Below are positions 27,201 through 36,402 of a stretch of DNA of 64,000 nucleotides, one piece after another. Within the stretch, counting starts at the first letter, position 1. The number at the start of each line of letters is the position of its first letter. Under the pieces are notes generated by a model. The model ran no database searches and was not told the origin of the DNA. It saw nothing but the letters and a program-made list of their open reading frames with translations. The stretch covers positions 62,001-126,000 of the forward strand of contig JAEUJW010000008.1 of the NCBI GenBank assembly GCA_016793465.1. Reading direction: 5' to 3'. The stretch is from Myxococcales bacterium (lineage in GTDB: Bacteria; Myxococcota; Polyangia; Nannocystales; Nannocystaceae). A program made the position numbers and the translations under genes.

Positions 27201-28958
27201 ATGGAACTGCGCGACGCCGTCCTGTTCCTGACCGCGGCCGTCGTCGTCGTCCCCATTTTTAAACGCGCCGGCCTCGGCGCGGTGCTCGGCTACCTCGCGG
27301 CCGGCGTGAGCCTCGGCCCCTCGGGCTTCGGCCTCATCCACGAGGTCGAGGACACCCTGCACTTCGCCGAGCTCGGCGTGGTGTTCCTGATGTTCCTCGT
27401 CGGCCTCGAGCTGCAGCCCGCGCGCCTGTGGAAGCTGCGGGCCCAGGTGTTCCAGTACGGCGGCCTGCAGGTCGGCCTGACCGCCCTGGTGTTCTGGCCG
27501 ATCGGCTGGCTGTGCGGGCTCCCGCCGGCCGCGGCCGGGGTGGTCGGCGTGGCCCTGGCGCTGTCGTCGACCGCGTTCGGCCTGCAGATCCTGGCCGAGC
27601 GCCGCGAGCTGGCCGCGCCCCACGGCCAGGCCGCGTTCGGCATCCTGCTGTTCCAGGACATCGCCGCGTCGCCGCTGCTCGCGGTGCTCCCGCTGCTCGG
27701 CGCGGCCGCCTCGGCCGACCCGCAGGGCGCGAGCTCGTGGGCGCCGGTGCTGATCGCGATCGGCACGATCGCCGGCCTGGTGCTCGCCGGCCGCTTCGTG
27801 CTGGCCCCGCTGTTCCGCCTGGTCATGGCCTCGCACGTGCGCGAGCTGTCGGCCTCGCTCGCGCTGCTGATCGTGCTCAGCACGGCCGGGCTGGTCGAGC
27901 ACGTCGGCCTGTCGGCGGCCCTCGGAGCGTTCCTCGCCGGCGTGCTGCTGGCCGACTCGCCCTACCGCCACGAGCTCGAGGCCGACATCGACCCGTTCAA
28001 AGGCCTGCTGCTCGGCCTGTTCTTCGTGGCCGTCGGCATGTCGGCCGACCTCGGCATCGTCGCCGCCCGGCCGCTCGCCGTGGTCGCGCTGGTGGTCGGC
28101 ATGGTCGCGATCAAGGCGGCCGTGCTCTACGGCCTCGGCCGCCTGGTGTTCCGCCTGCCGCCGCGCGGCGCGCTCACCCTCGGGCTCGCGCTCTCGCAGG
28201 GCGGCGAGTTCGCGTTCGTGGTCGGCAGCGTGGCCGTGGCCGCCGGGGTGTTCGGCCGCGACGTCGCCGGCATGCTCGTCATCGTCGTGACCCTGTCGAT
28301 GGTCACCACGCCGCTGCTGTTCCTCCTCGTCGACCGCCTGACCCGCGAGCGGAGCCAGGACGAGCGCCCGTTCGACGCGATCGACGAGGAGAACCCGGTG
28401 CTGATCGCCGGCGCCGGCCGGGTCGGGCAGATCGTCACGCGCACGCTGCGGATGACCCGCATCCCGTTCACGGTCCTCGAGATCGACCCGGCCCACATCG
28501 ACTTCCTGCGCAAGTTCGGCTCGAAGGTGTTCTACGGCGACGCCGCCCGCGTCGATCTGCTGCACGCCGCCCGCGCCGCCAACGCCCGCCTGCTGGTGGT
28601 CGCGGTCGACGACCCCGAGGCCGCCCTGCAGATCGTCCGCACCGCCCGCCACCACTTCCCGCAGCTGCGGATCCTCGCCCGCGCCCGCAACCGCCAGCAC
28701 GTCCACGCGCTGCGGGCCGCCGGCGCGGCCTGGGTCATGCGCGAGACGTTCGGCTCGAGCCTCGATCTGGCCCGCCGCACGCTCGAGGAGCTCGACCACC
28801 CGAGCGCCCGCGAGCTCGTCGAGACCTTCCGCGAGTGGGACGAACGCATCCTCGCCGAGCAGTACGCCATGCGCGACGACGAGAAGGCGATGATCGCCGC
28901 GGCCCGCAAGTGGAACGAGGAGCTCGAGCGCCTGTTCGAGACCGACGCCAGGCAGTAG
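27201..28958 (+). CDS. CPA2-family cation/proton antiporter with TrkA-N domain (KefC-like)
   Basis: 585 residues. About twelve transmembrane segments cover residues 1-380, with GYLAAGVSLGPSGFG, FLVGLELQPARLW and the acidic pore motif region FFVAVGMSADLG. A cytoplasmic NAD-binding RCK/TrkA-N domain follows (VLIAGAGRVGQIV, about residues 394-406, then FYGDAARVDLLHAA). It likely exchanges K+ or Na+ for H+ across the inner membrane. It starts 4 bp after bioB, so they share a transcript although the functional link is unclear. Confidence 0.88.
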   Translation: MELRDAVLFLTAAVVVVPIFKRAGLGAVLGYLAAGVSLGPSGFGLIHEVEDTLHFAELGVVFLMFLVGLELQPARLWKLRAQVFQYGGLQVGLTALVFWPIGWLCGLPPAAAGVVGVALALSSTAFGLQILAERRELAAPHGQAAFGILLFQDIAASPLLAVLPLLGAAASADPQGASSWAPVLIAIGTIAGLVLAGRFVLAPLFRLVMASHVRELSASLALLIVLSTAGLVEHVGLSAALGAFLAGVLLADSPYRHELEADIDPFKGLLLGLFFVAVGMSADLGIVAARPLAVVALVVGMVAIKAAVLYGLGRLVFRLPPRGALTLGLALSQGGEFAFVVGSVAVAAGVFGRDVAGMLVIVVTLSMVTTPLLFLLVDRLTRERSQDERPFDAIDEENPVLIAGAGRVGQIVTRTLRMTRIPFTVLEIDPAHIDFLRKFGSKVFYGDAARVDLLHAARAANARLLVVAVDDPEAALQIVRTARHHFPQLRILARARNRQHVHALRAAGAAWVMRETFGSSLDLARRTLEELDHPSARELVETFREWDERILAEQYAMRDDEKAMIAAARKWNEELERLFETDARQ

Positions 28959-28997
28959 TAGCGGCCCGCGCGCCCGACTCGACCGCCCGGTGGAGCG

Positions 28998-30593
28998 TCA
29001 GCCGCGTCGGCGTCGGCGCGGCAGCAGCGCCACTAGGCCGAGCAGCAGCGACGACGGCCCGGTCGAGCGGCAGCCGCAGCCGCCGTCCTCGCCGTAGCCG
29101 TCGGGCAGGGCGTGCCCGCCGCCGGTGTCGGCGCCGGTCTCCGACGACGTCGGACCCGCGGGCAGCGTCGCCCCGCCGGGCCCGCCGGTCGTGCCGCCGA
29201 GCCCGCCGGTCGAGCCGACTCCGGTCTCGCCGCCGGTGTCCGGGTCGAGGCTCGTCGCCTCGCCGCCGCTGCTCGCCTCGCCGCCGTCGACCCGGGTCAC
29301 GCGCAGCGCGTCGGCCACCAGCGCCAGCTCGAGCGCCTGCAGCTCGCCGGTGTTGTCGTTGACGCGCACCGAGTGGTCGGACGCCGCGTCGAACGTGAAC
29401 TCGCCGAGGCTGGCCCAGCCGGTCGCCTGCGCGGCCTGGCTGAGCGGCACCACCGTCTCGCCGCCGGCGTGGCGCACGACGTAGCTCGACTGCGCCGTCT
29501 CGCCGAACGGCTGCTCGATCCACACCGACAGCTCGTAGAGCCCGGCCTCGGCGAAGTACAGGCGCCACACCGCGTAGTTCGAGGGGTCGGCGTACTCGGT
29601 GACCGCCGTCCAGTACAGCGAACCGCCCTGCCCGGCCGCCTCGTGGCGCCAGTACTCGAGCGGACCGCCGAGCTCGTAGCAGGCCTGGCCGTCGTCGACG
29701 GTGCCGCCCTCGGGCGGGATGGTGCCGCACGGCGGGCAGTCGGCCGCGCAGTTGTACGCGTCCTCGCTGAACACGCACTTGCCGTCGCCGCACACCGCCC
29801 CGCCGACCGCGTAGCCGTCGAGCACGGCCTCGTCGCCGTTGAAGTTGTTGCTGTCGACGTCGCCGGCGATCCCCGGGATGCTGCCGCACGCGCAGAACTG
29901 GTGGGCCACCCAGGCCGGCCAGTAGTCGGGGATGAGCGGGCAGCCCGGGTTGTAGTTGGCGATCCACAGGGGATACCCGGCGAACTGGTCGCTGCCGACG
30001 TTGTCGTTCCAGTAGTAGTAGCCGGTGTAGATGAACGGCTGGACCCCGTAGGCCGCCTCGATGTGGCCGATCCACGCCGCGATCGCGTCCGCGTAGGCGG
30101 CCGGCGCGACCGGGTCGGGGCTCTCGACGTCGATCATCGGCGGCATGTCGCCGGGCTGCAGCTCGCCCGTGAGGTCGATGAGCAGCTGGGCCTGCGCGAC
30201 CGGGTCCTCGCCGGGTTCGAAGTACTGGTACACGCCGGTGTGGATGCCCGCCGCGCGCGCGCCGGCGAGGTTCTGCTGGAACTTCGGGTCCTGGAACTGG
30301 GTGCTGTGCGACACCCGCGTCCACGCGAACTTCACGCCCGAGGCCGCGACCGCGCCCCAGTCGATGTCGCCCTGGTAGTACGAGACGTCGATGCCGAAGG
30401 TCGTCGCCCCGGCCGCGCACGACTGCTTGCCGAGGCCCGGCCCGGGCAGGATCGTGAGCTCGCCGCGCTCGCCGAGCCCGTCGCCCATGGCGTTGCCGTG
30501 GGGCCGGCTGACCAGCGCGGGCCCGGCCGCGGCCGTCGCGGCGAACAGGCCGATGCTCGCACAGGCAAGGATCGTCGGCGCATGGGTGTACAT
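28998..30593 (-). CDS. GH25-type lysozyme with golvesin-like domain and MYXO-CTERM-type tail
   Basis: 531 residues. A signal peptide precedes a GH25 (Cpl-1/cellosyl-type) muramidase domain: FGIDVSYYQGDIDW, FAWTRVSH, GVYQYFEP, the catalytic MIDVES acidic pair and PLWIANY. A Cys-rich connector (CGDGKCVFSEDAYNCAADC) leads to a golvesin/Xly CBD-like domain (about residues 330-420). A Gly/Ser/Thr linker and GCGCRSTG plus hydrophobic plus RRRRRG tail complete it. It probably cleaves peptidoglycan while anchored to the surface, either for prey lysis or cell-wall turnover. The predatory use is inference. Confidence 0.85.
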   Translation of the reverse strand: MYTHAPTILACASIGLFAATAAAGPALVSRPHGNAMGDGLGERGELTILPGPGLGKQSCAAGATTFGIDVSYYQGDIDWGAVAASGVKFAWTRVSHSTQFQDPKFQQNLAGARAAGIHTGVYQYFEPGEDPVAQAQLLIDLTGELQPGDMPPMIDVESPDPVAPAAYADAIAAWIGHIEAAYGVQPFIYTGYYYWNDNVGSDQFAGYPLWIANYNPGCPLIPDYWPAWVAHQFCACGSIPGIAGDVDSNNFNGDEAVLDGYAVGGAVCGDGKCVFSEDAYNCAADCPPCGTIPPEGGTVDDGQACYELGGPLEYWRHEAAGQGGSLYWTAVTEYADPSNYAVWRLYFAEAGLYELSVWIEQPFGETAQSSYVVRHAGGETVVPLSQAAQATGWASLGEFTFDAASDHSVRVNDNTGELQALELALVADALRVTRVDGGEASSGGEATSLDPDTGGETGVGSTGGLGGTTGGPGGATLPAGPTSSETGADTGGGHALPDGYGEDGGCGCRSTGPSSLLLGLVALLPRRRRRG

Positions 30594-30647
30594 GCAGCCA
30601 GGGTGTACCCGCCGCCCGCCCGATCACAAGCCAAAAAATCTCGGCGC

Positions 30648-31733
30648 TCAGCCGGGCGTCGGCCCGACCATGTGGACCTCGCGCCGCGGGCCCGGGATGC
30701 CGATGCCCTCGGCCGTCAGACGGCGGTGCAGACGCTTCATCAGCTCGTGGCGGATCCGCGATCGATCCTCGGAATTGAGCACCGGCACGTAGGCCCGGTA
30801 GTCGAGCGAAGACTCGCCGAAGGTCCGGAATCGGACGAGTGGAGGCTCGTCGGAGGCCATGCCCACGACATCTTCCGTGGCCTTCTTCAGCTCGTCGACC
30901 ACCACGTCCTCGACGCGGCCCGGGTCGACGTCGTGCGGCGCCGTGAACGCCAGCTCGACCGTCATGCGGGTGCTCGGTCGGGTGTAGTTCGTCATCACCG
31001 ACTCGGCGAGCTTCTTGTTGGGGATGTGGATCTGCATGCCCGCGGGCGAGCGCATGGTGACCGCGCGCCAGCCGATGTCGACGACCGACCCCTCGATCCC
31101 GCCCTGCATCTCGATGTAGTCGCCGACCCGGATCTGGCGCGCGAGCGTCATGTTGACGCCCGAGAACACGTTGGCCAGCGTGTCCTGGAAGGCCAGCGCG
31201 ACCGCCAGGCCGCCGACGCCGAGCGCCGTGATGGCCGGCACGATCGAGATGCCGAACAAGGCCAGCACCGACACCACGCCGATGAAGATCAGGAACGTCG
31301 TCGAGATGTAGCGGATCAGCGTGGTCCCGCCGAAGCCCGCCGCGGCCCCGCGCGAGTAGGCGTCGACGATGCGCGTCATCATCTGGATCAGCGCCGCGGT
31401 CACCGACAGGATGAGGACGGCGGCGACGATGTGCTCGGCCCAGGTGATCGAGCGCGTCTTCCACGGCAGCTCGCCGATCTGCTGCAGCAGCGTGGCCAGC
31501 ACCGCCCAGCCGATGACCCGCCGGGCCAGCACGTCGACGACGATGTCGTCGTGGTGGAACTGGTTGCGGGCCGCCAGCTTGCGCAGCCCGCGGAACAGCG
31601 TGACCCGGGCGATCAGCGCCACCGTGGCCGCGAACACCAGCCACAGCGCGGGGTCGAGGTACGGCCGCAGCGCGCGCGGCAGGCCGAGGTAGATCGACCG
31701 GTAGAGGTCGCTGAGCAGCGGGATGTCATCCAT
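30648..31733 (-). CDS. MscS-family mechanosensitive channel
   Basis: 361 residues. About four hydrophobic segments precede the pore-lining helix region GVGGLAVALAFQDTLANVFSG. The cytoplasmic beta domain follows: VGDYIEMQGGIEGSVVDIGWRAVTMRS and IPNKKLAES, typical of MscS/YnaI types. It releases solutes during hypo-osmotic shock. It follows the prepilin peptidase gene with a 31-bp gap in the same direction. It is somewhat longer than E. coli MscS (286 residues), owing to extra N-terminal helices. Confidence 0.9.
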   Translation of the reverse strand: MDDIPLLSDLYRSIYLGLPRALRPYLDPALWLVFAATVALIARVTLFRGLRKLAARNQFHHDDIVVDVLARRVIGWAVLATLLQQIGELPWKTRSITWAEHIVAAVLILSVTAALIQMMTRIVDAYSRGAAAGFGGTTLIRYISTTFLIFIGVVSVLALFGISIVPAITALGVGGLAVALAFQDTLANVFSGVNMTLARQIRVGDYIEMQGGIEGSVVDIGWRAVTMRSPAGMQIHIPNKKLAESVMTNYTRPSTRMTVELAFTAPHDVDPGRVEDVVVDELKKATEDVVGMASDEPPLVRFRTFGESSLDYRAYVPVLNSEDRSRIRHELMKRLHRRLTAEGIGIPGPRREVHMVGPTPG

Positions 31734-31764
31734 GGCGGCGCGGGCTATGTACCACGTCGCCGCC

Positions 31765-32691
31765 CTACCCGGCGATCAGGTCGATGAGCCCCTGGATGTG
31801 CTCCGGAATGAGCACATACTCGAACGCCGCGAGCGCGAGGAACGGCCCGAAGGGCACGCGGGCGCCCATGACACCCTCACCGTCGGCGCCGATCTGCGGG
31901 TCGTCGCCGTGCACGTCCTGCAGGTCGGTGCTCGCCAGCCGCTTGCCGAGCAGCAGCATCGGCACCGCGACGAGCAGCGCCTGGATCGCGCCCGCGGAGA
32001 TCGTCCAGACCAGCCCCTTGGCCCCGCAGAACACCCCGACCAGCAGCAGCAGCGCGCCGTCGCCGAGCCCGAGCGCCTCGATGGCGCGGAAGCGGAGGTA
32101 GATCCAGCGCAGCCCCGCGATCAGCAGGTAGCCGACCGCGCCGGCGACCGCCGCCTCGAGCGGCGGCACTCCGAGCACCGCGCCGTCGATCGCCGCGACG
32201 AGCAGCCCGAGCGCCGCGACCGGCAGCACGACCTCGTTGGGGATCACCCACAGGTCGAGGTCGGTGTACGTGACGATCAGGAGGGTCAGCCCGAACACGA
32301 ACCACAGCAGCCAGGCCGCCAGCCCCGGGGCCCCGCCGGCCATCAGCGGGCGGGCCACGTGCTGCATGAACAGGGCGAAGCTCATGACCCCCGCGAGCAG
32401 CTCGACCACCAGGTAGCGCAGCGGGATCTTCATGCCGCAGCCGCGGCAGCGCCCGCGCACCAGCAGGTACGAGAGCACCGGGATGTTGTCGTACCACGCG
32501 ATCGGCCGGTCGCAGCCCGGGCAGTGCGAGGGCGGACGGACCACGCTGAGGTCGCGCGGCACCCGGTAGATCACGACGTTGGCGAAGCTCCCCCACAGCA
32601 GCCCCCAGAGGAACGCCAGCAGCGGGGCCGCCGGGGTCATCAGCAGCAGCAAGAGACGCGGGTCGACCTCGACGGGCAGAACCTCGGGCAT
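31765..32691 (-). CDS. Prepilin peptidase / N-methyltransferase (type IV leader peptidase)
   Basis: 308 residues from ATG 32691. The N-terminal methyltransferase-type domain has zinc-binding CPGC (near residue 57) and CRGC. Two aspartate protease motifs follow: DLDLWVIPNEV (first Asp pair) and GLGDGALLLLVG (GxGD). Several membrane helices and ARVPFGPFLALAAF end the protein. It cleaves and methylates type IV prepilins or type II secretion pseudopilins at the inner membrane. The C-terminal third contains an unusual cytoplasmic-looking acidic insertion (VHGDDPQIGADGEG). No pilus genes are nearby. Confidence 0.9.
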   Translation of the reverse strand: MPEVLPVEVDPRLLLLLMTPAAPLLAFLWGLLWGSFANVVIYRVPRDLSVVRPPSHCPGCDRPIAWYDNIPVLSYLLVRGRCRGCGMKIPLRYLVVELLAGVMSFALFMQHVARPLMAGGAPGLAAWLLWFVFGLTLLIVTYTDLDLWVIPNEVVLPVAALGLLVAAIDGAVLGVPPLEAAVAGAVGYLLIAGLRWIYLRFRAIEALGLGDGALLLLVGVFCGAKGLVWTISAGAIQALLVAVPMLLLGKRLASTDLQDVHGDDPQIGADGEGVMGARVPFGPFLALAAFEYVLIPEHIQGLIDLIAG

Positions 32692-32734
32692 CGGCGCGGG
32701 AGCGTAGCACGCACCTGTGTTAGGCTCCCGCCCC

Positions 32735-33682
32735 GTGCCCCGCCCGACCCTCGCCGCGCTCGTGCTCGCCGTCCTGACCGCCTGCGGCGGCGCCGACGAA
32801 CCGGCCGCGACCCCGCAGCCCCGCGCCGCCGCCCAGCCGTCCACGGCCGCCGCCGAGGCCGCCCGCGCCGCCGCCGCCCGCGACCGCGTCGACGCCCTGC
32901 TGGCCGCGCCCTCCCCGGCCACCCTGCTGGCCGCGCTCGCCCGGCCGCACGCCGAGGCCCGGGCCCTGCGCGGCCCGCATCGCCTGCACTACACCGCCAA
33001 GTTCGACCTCGTGCCCGAGGCCAAGCCGCGCGCGGTCGTCGGCGAGCTGATCGAGGAGGAGCGCCACGTCGCCGACGAGCTCACGCTGGTGTGGGCCTCG
33101 GCCGCCGGCGAGCCGGTGCGCATGCACATCAAGCAGTCGGTCGGCGCCGGCGAGGAGCAGGAGCTCGTCGTGCTCGACGAGCAGGCCTACACCCGCCTGG
33201 CCCACCGCGGCTGGCAGGTCCGCCCGCTCGACGCGGAGCTCCACCAGCAGTGGCTCGACGAGGCCCAGCACTGCGTGCACGACGTCGTCGAGCTCGCCGC
33301 GCCCGCGCTCGCCGTCGCCGTCGAGCCTGCGGACGCGGTCGTCACCGTCACCCTGAGCAAGGCCGAGGCCGCCGACCCGGCCCGCGTCGCCGCCGGCGTC
33401 GGCCGCGAGTGGCGCCAGCGCACGGAGATCACCGCGGTGTCCGGCACGATCACCCTCGACCGCGCCACCGGCCTGTGGCAGGCGGCCGACGTCCGCGTCG
33501 GGTACAGCCTGCGCGACGTGAAGGACCGGGTGCAGCGCGGTGAGACGCAGCTCACCGCCGAGGTCCGCCCGGCCACCGCCGAGGATGCGGTCACCGCGCC
33601 GGACAGCGCCCGGCCCGTGCCGGAGCGCGTGCGCTACGAGGTCGAGCGCCAGGAGCTCCTCGGCGGCCTCGCCGGCGGCTGA
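32735..33682 (+). CDS. Uncharacterised lipoprotein
   Basis: 315 residues from GTG 32735; another in-frame GTG lies at 32717. The signal ends in the lipobox LTAC17. An Ala-rich linker precedes a roughly 220-residue domain with alternating beta-type sequence (LHYTAKFDLVPEAKPRAVVGE and VRMHIKQSVGAGEEQELVVLDEQAYTRLAHRGW). It resembles lipid-binding LolA-like outer-membrane lipoprotein folds in its pattern, but I see no diagnostic motif. It diverges from the prepilin peptidase gene by 43 bp. The function is not assigned. Confidence 0.6.
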   Translation: MPRPTLAALVLAVLTACGGADEPAATPQPRAAAQPSTAAAEAARAAAARDRVDALLAAPSPATLLAALARPHAEARALRGPHRLHYTAKFDLVPEAKPRAVVGELIEEERHVADELTLVWASAAGEPVRMHIKQSVGAGEEQELVVLDEQAYTRLAHRGWQVRPLDAELHQQWLDEAQHCVHDVVELAAPALAVAVEPADAVVTVTLSKAEAADPARVAAGVGREWRQRTEITAVSGTITLDRATGLWQAADVRVGYSLRDVKDRVQRGETQLTAEVRPATAEDAVTAPDSARPVPERVRYEVERQELLGGLAGG

Positions 33683-33772
33683 CCCCGGCGCCGGGCGCCC
33701 CGCCGGGATTTCTCACCGTCCGCCCGCCCGGGCCTCTTTCGTGCCTCCGCCGGCTGCGCTAGAAGTCCGCCC

Positions 33773-34480
33773 GTGACCCGGCCCTCCCTCACCCGCGCGG
33801 CCCTGCCCGCGCAATTGCAACGCGCCCTCGAGCTCGCGGTCAACGCCAAGGCTCAGGGTCCCGTCGTGCTCCAATTGACGGAGGTCGCCGGCTACACCGA
33901 CTACGCGCTGATCGTGTCCGGCCGCTCGGACCGCCACGTCGGCGGCATCACCGAGGCGATCCTCGCCGGGCTGAAGGCCGAGGGCCTCACGCCGATCGGC
34001 AGCGACGGCCTCGACGAGCACCTGTGGGACCTGCTCGACTTCGACGACTTCCTCGTGCACGTGTTCTACCACCCGGTGCGCCGCCACTACGACCTCGAGA
34101 GCATGTGGAACGACGCCCCGCGGGTCGAGCTCGGCCTGCCCGCCGACGTCATGGACGTGAGCGGCCTCGAGGGCCTGCTGCCGCCCGACCCGATGCCCGC
34201 GTTCCGCGGCGGCAGCTTCGGCGCCTTCGAGGGCGAGCTCGGCGAGGACGACGAGGCCCCCGCCGGTGACGCCGGCGAGCTCGCGGCCGCCGACGACGAC
34301 GATTACGTCGACGACGACGCCGACGCCGCGGACATCGACGCCGCGGACGACGACGCCGCGGACGACATCGACGACGTCGACGGCGACTACGACGACGAGC
34401 TCGGCGACGACGCCGAAGACGACGCGCCGACCGAAGACGCCGACGAGGCCCCGGCCCCGCCGCCGCGCGGTCGCAAGTGA
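33773..34480 (+). CDS. rsfS: Ribosomal silencing factor RsfS (Iojap) with acidic C-terminal extension
   Basis: 235 residues from GTG 33773. Residues 12-120 form the RsfS domain: GYTDYALIVSGRSDRHVGGI, GLDEHLWDLLDFDDFLVHVFY and REYYDLE-like RRHYDLESMWNDAPR. It binds uL14 on the 50S subunit and blocks subunit joining. The family is normally 105-130 residues; here about 110 more residues form a tail of mostly Asp, Glu and Ala, ending in Pro-Pro-Pro-Arg-Gly-Arg-Lys. The stop overlaps the rlmH start, an order commonly seen in bacteria. The tail may be disordered. Confidence 0.92.
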   Translation: MTRPSLTRAALPAQLQRALELAVNAKAQGPVVLQLTEVAGYTDYALIVSGRSDRHVGGITEAILAGLKAEGLTPIGSDGLDEHLWDLLDFDDFLVHVFYHPVRRHYDLESMWNDAPRVELGLPADVMDVSGLEGLLPPDPMPAFRGGSFGAFEGELGEDDEAPAGDAGELAAADDDDYVDDDADAADIDAADDDAADDIDDVDGDYDDELGDDAEDDAPTEDADEAPAPPPRGRK

Positions 34481-34911
34481 TGCGCCTCGCGGTGCTCGCC
34501 GCGGGCAAGCTGCGCGACGCCGGGCTGCAGGCCCTGTGCGACGACTACGCCCGCAGGATCCGCCCCTACGCCGCGCTCGAGCTGACCGAGTGCCGCGACC
34601 TCGCCGCCCTGCGGGCCCACTGGACCCGCGGCGACGGCCCGCTCGTGCAGGTCCTGCTCGACGAGCGCGGCGAGCAGCCGACCACCCGCGGGTTCGCCGA
34701 TCGCCTGGCCGACTGGCGTGACCGCGGGGCCCGCGTGCGCCTCTCGATCGGCGACGCCGACGGCTTCAGCGACGCCGACCGCGCCGGCGCCGACCACCTG
34801 CTCGCCCTCTCGCGCATGACCCTGCCCCACCGCCTCGTGCGCCTGCTGGTGCTCGAGCAGCTGTACCGCGGCCTCACCCTGCTGGCCGGGCACCCGTACC
34901 ACCGCGACTGA
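34480..34911 (+). CDS. rlmH: 23S rRNA (pseudouridine1915-N3)-methyltransferase
   Basis: 143 residues from ATG 34480 (preceded in frame by GTG). The SPOUT-class knot motifs are VLLDERGEQPTTRGFADRL, IGDADGFS in place of the usual IGGxxG, and LSRMTLPHRLVRLLVLEQLYRGLTLLAGHPYHRD. The last is the hallmark C-terminal end with YHR. It methylates helix 69 of 23S rRNA on 70S ribosomes. It overlaps rsfS by one base. The Gly-to-Asp change in the SAM-loop motif (IGDADG) is a small oddity worth noting. Confidence 0.93.
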   Translation: MRLAVLAAGKLRDAGLQALCDDYARRIRPYAALELTECRDLAALRAHWTRGDGPLVQVLLDERGEQPTTRGFADRLADWRDRGARVRLSIGDADGFSDADRAGADHLLALSRMTLPHRLVRLLVLEQLYRGLTLLAGHPYHRD

Positions 34912-34928
34912 GGCGCGACCGCGGCGCG

Positions 34929-35984
34929 TCAGTCGAGCTCGCCGAGGATCGCCTGCGAGGCCGCCTGCGGCACCCAGGCCGCCTCGGGGCAGGCCACCCC
35001 GTAGACGTCGCGGTAGCGGTCGCAGAACGCGTTGTTGACGATGATCTCCGCCGGGTCGGCGAGCAGCTCGGGGCGGACCCCGCGCACGAGGTAGATCTCG
35101 ACCTCGCCGGCGTTGCGGACCACCGTAGTGCCGTCGAACGACACGTCGAAGAACGGCTCGATCAGGCGGAACGTCGCCCCCGACACGCTCACGCAGTCGG
35201 GCCGGCCGACGCGCTGCACGTGGGCCGCCACGCTGATGGTGTCGCCCCACAGGTCGAACACGTGGCGGCGCGCGCCGAGCACCCCGGAGATGCACGGGCC
35301 CGAGTGCAGCCCGAGGCGGAACGACCACTCCCACTCGTCGACCACCGGGGCCGGGCGCGCGGCGACGGCCCGGGCCACCCGCAGGGCCGCGAGCGTCGCG
35401 TCGACCGCGTGGGCGGCCCGGCGCTGCGGCACCCCGGCGACCGCCATGTACGCGTCGCCGATGGTCGTCACCTTCTCGACGCCGAACACCTTGGTGACCT
35501 GGTCGAACAGCGAGAAGTAGAAGTCGAGCTGCTTCAGGCAGGTGACCGGGTCGACGCGCGCGGCCAGGCGCGAGAACTGGACCGCGTCGATGAACAGCAC
35601 CGTGGCCTCGCGGTAGGCCTTGGGCTGGAGGCCGCGGGCCTCGCCGAGGCGGTCGGCGACCGCGTGCGGCAGCACGTTGAGCAGGGTCTGCTTGGCCTGC
35701 AGGGTCTCGTGGGCGATGCGCCGGGCGATCGCCTCGGGCGCGGCCCAGGTCGAGCCGACCAGCAGGAAGCTGCCGTCGACGTCGGGCAGCGTGCGCCACG
35801 GGCCGGCCGCGTCGGCGAGCTCGGCCGGGTCGCCGACGCCGCAGACCGCCTGCAGCGTGCGCGGCTGGTCGCCGAGCGCGTCGAGCCAGGCCGCCGAGCG
35901 GGTGTCGGCCGGCGACAGGCGCCCGCTGGCGTCGACGCGGAGGAGCACCGGGGTGAGCAGCTCGAGCGGGGTGGTGGTCGCCAT
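34929..35984 (-). CDS. Adenylate/guanylate cyclase (class III)
   Basis: 351 residues from ATG 35984. An N-terminal region of about 120 residues with no recognised sensor domain precedes a class III catalytic domain. The metal-binding D in ATVLFIDAVQFS and second D in TTIGDAYMAVAG are present. The LHSGPCISGVLGARRHVFDLWGDTISVAAHVQ segment follows the pattern GxxxxGxxGxxxxxFxxxGDxVNxAAR. It probably makes cAMP or cGMP. It is the last gene of the reverse partner-switching operon, 10 bp after the STAS-like gene, so its activity is likely the output of that switch (inference). Confidence 0.85.
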   Translation of the reverse strand: MATTTPLELLTPVLLRVDASGRLSPADTRSAAWLDALGDQPRTLQAVCGVGDPAELADAAGPWRTLPDVDGSFLLVGSTWAAPEAIARRIAHETLQAKQTLLNVLPHAVADRLGEARGLQPKAYREATVLFIDAVQFSRLAARVDPVTCLKQLDFYFSLFDQVTKVFGVEKVTTIGDAYMAVAGVPQRRAAHAVDATLAALRVARAVAARPAPVVDEWEWSFRLGLHSGPCISGVLGARRHVFDLWGDTISVAAHVQRVGRPDCVSVSGATFRLIEPFFDVSFDGTTVVRNAGEVEIYLVRGVRPELLADPAEIIVNNAFCDRYRDVYGVACPEAAWVPQAASQAILGELD

Positions 35985-35994
35985 GGCCGTACGC

Positions 35995-36402
35995 TCAGAT
36001 CTCACGCACGTCCTCGAACGTCGTGCGCGCGGCGATGGTCGCCTCGTCGAGGTTGAGGAGGATCGGCAGCGTCTCCTGCTGCCAGTCGTCCTCCTCGAGG
36101 CGGCGGACGAGGACCGGCCCGGGCACGTTGCCGTAGACCGTCTCGATGATGTCCATGATGATGTAGAAGCCGTTCGAGTTGCAGAACTCGAGCTCGGAGA
36201 AGTCGATGACCGAGCGCTCGATCTGCTTGCGCGGCAGGATGTCGGCGAGCTCGCGCAGCAGGTCCTCGAGGTAGCGGTACGGGTTGTCGACGCGGACCAC
36301 GCCGCTGAAGGTCACGAACAGCGCCCCTGCGTCCTCGCGCACCACGCAGTGGAACACGCTGGCGCCGCCGTCCATGATCTCGCCATAGGTGAGCACGTTC
36401 AT
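35995..36402 (-). CDS. STAS-like partner-switch protein (slr1659-type)
   Basis: 135 residues. The core IDFSELEFCNSNGFYIIMDI has the serine/asparagine-containing STAS-like loop seen in the cyanobacterial slr1659-type regulators, which occur with an slr1658-type ATPase. As an anti-sigma antagonist analogue it would bind the neighbouring ATPase and be controlled by phosphorylation of a Ser/Thr in the loop. It starts in a 4-base overlap (ATGA) with the ATPase gene. The family assignment is by motif, not by search. Confidence 0.65.
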   Translation of the reverse strand: MNVLTYGEIMDGGASVFHCVVREDAGALFVTFSGVVRVDNPYRYLEDLLRELADILPRKQIERSVIDFSELEFCNSNGFYIIMDIIETVYGNVPGPVLVRRLEEDDWQQETLPILLNLDEATIAARTTFEDVREI

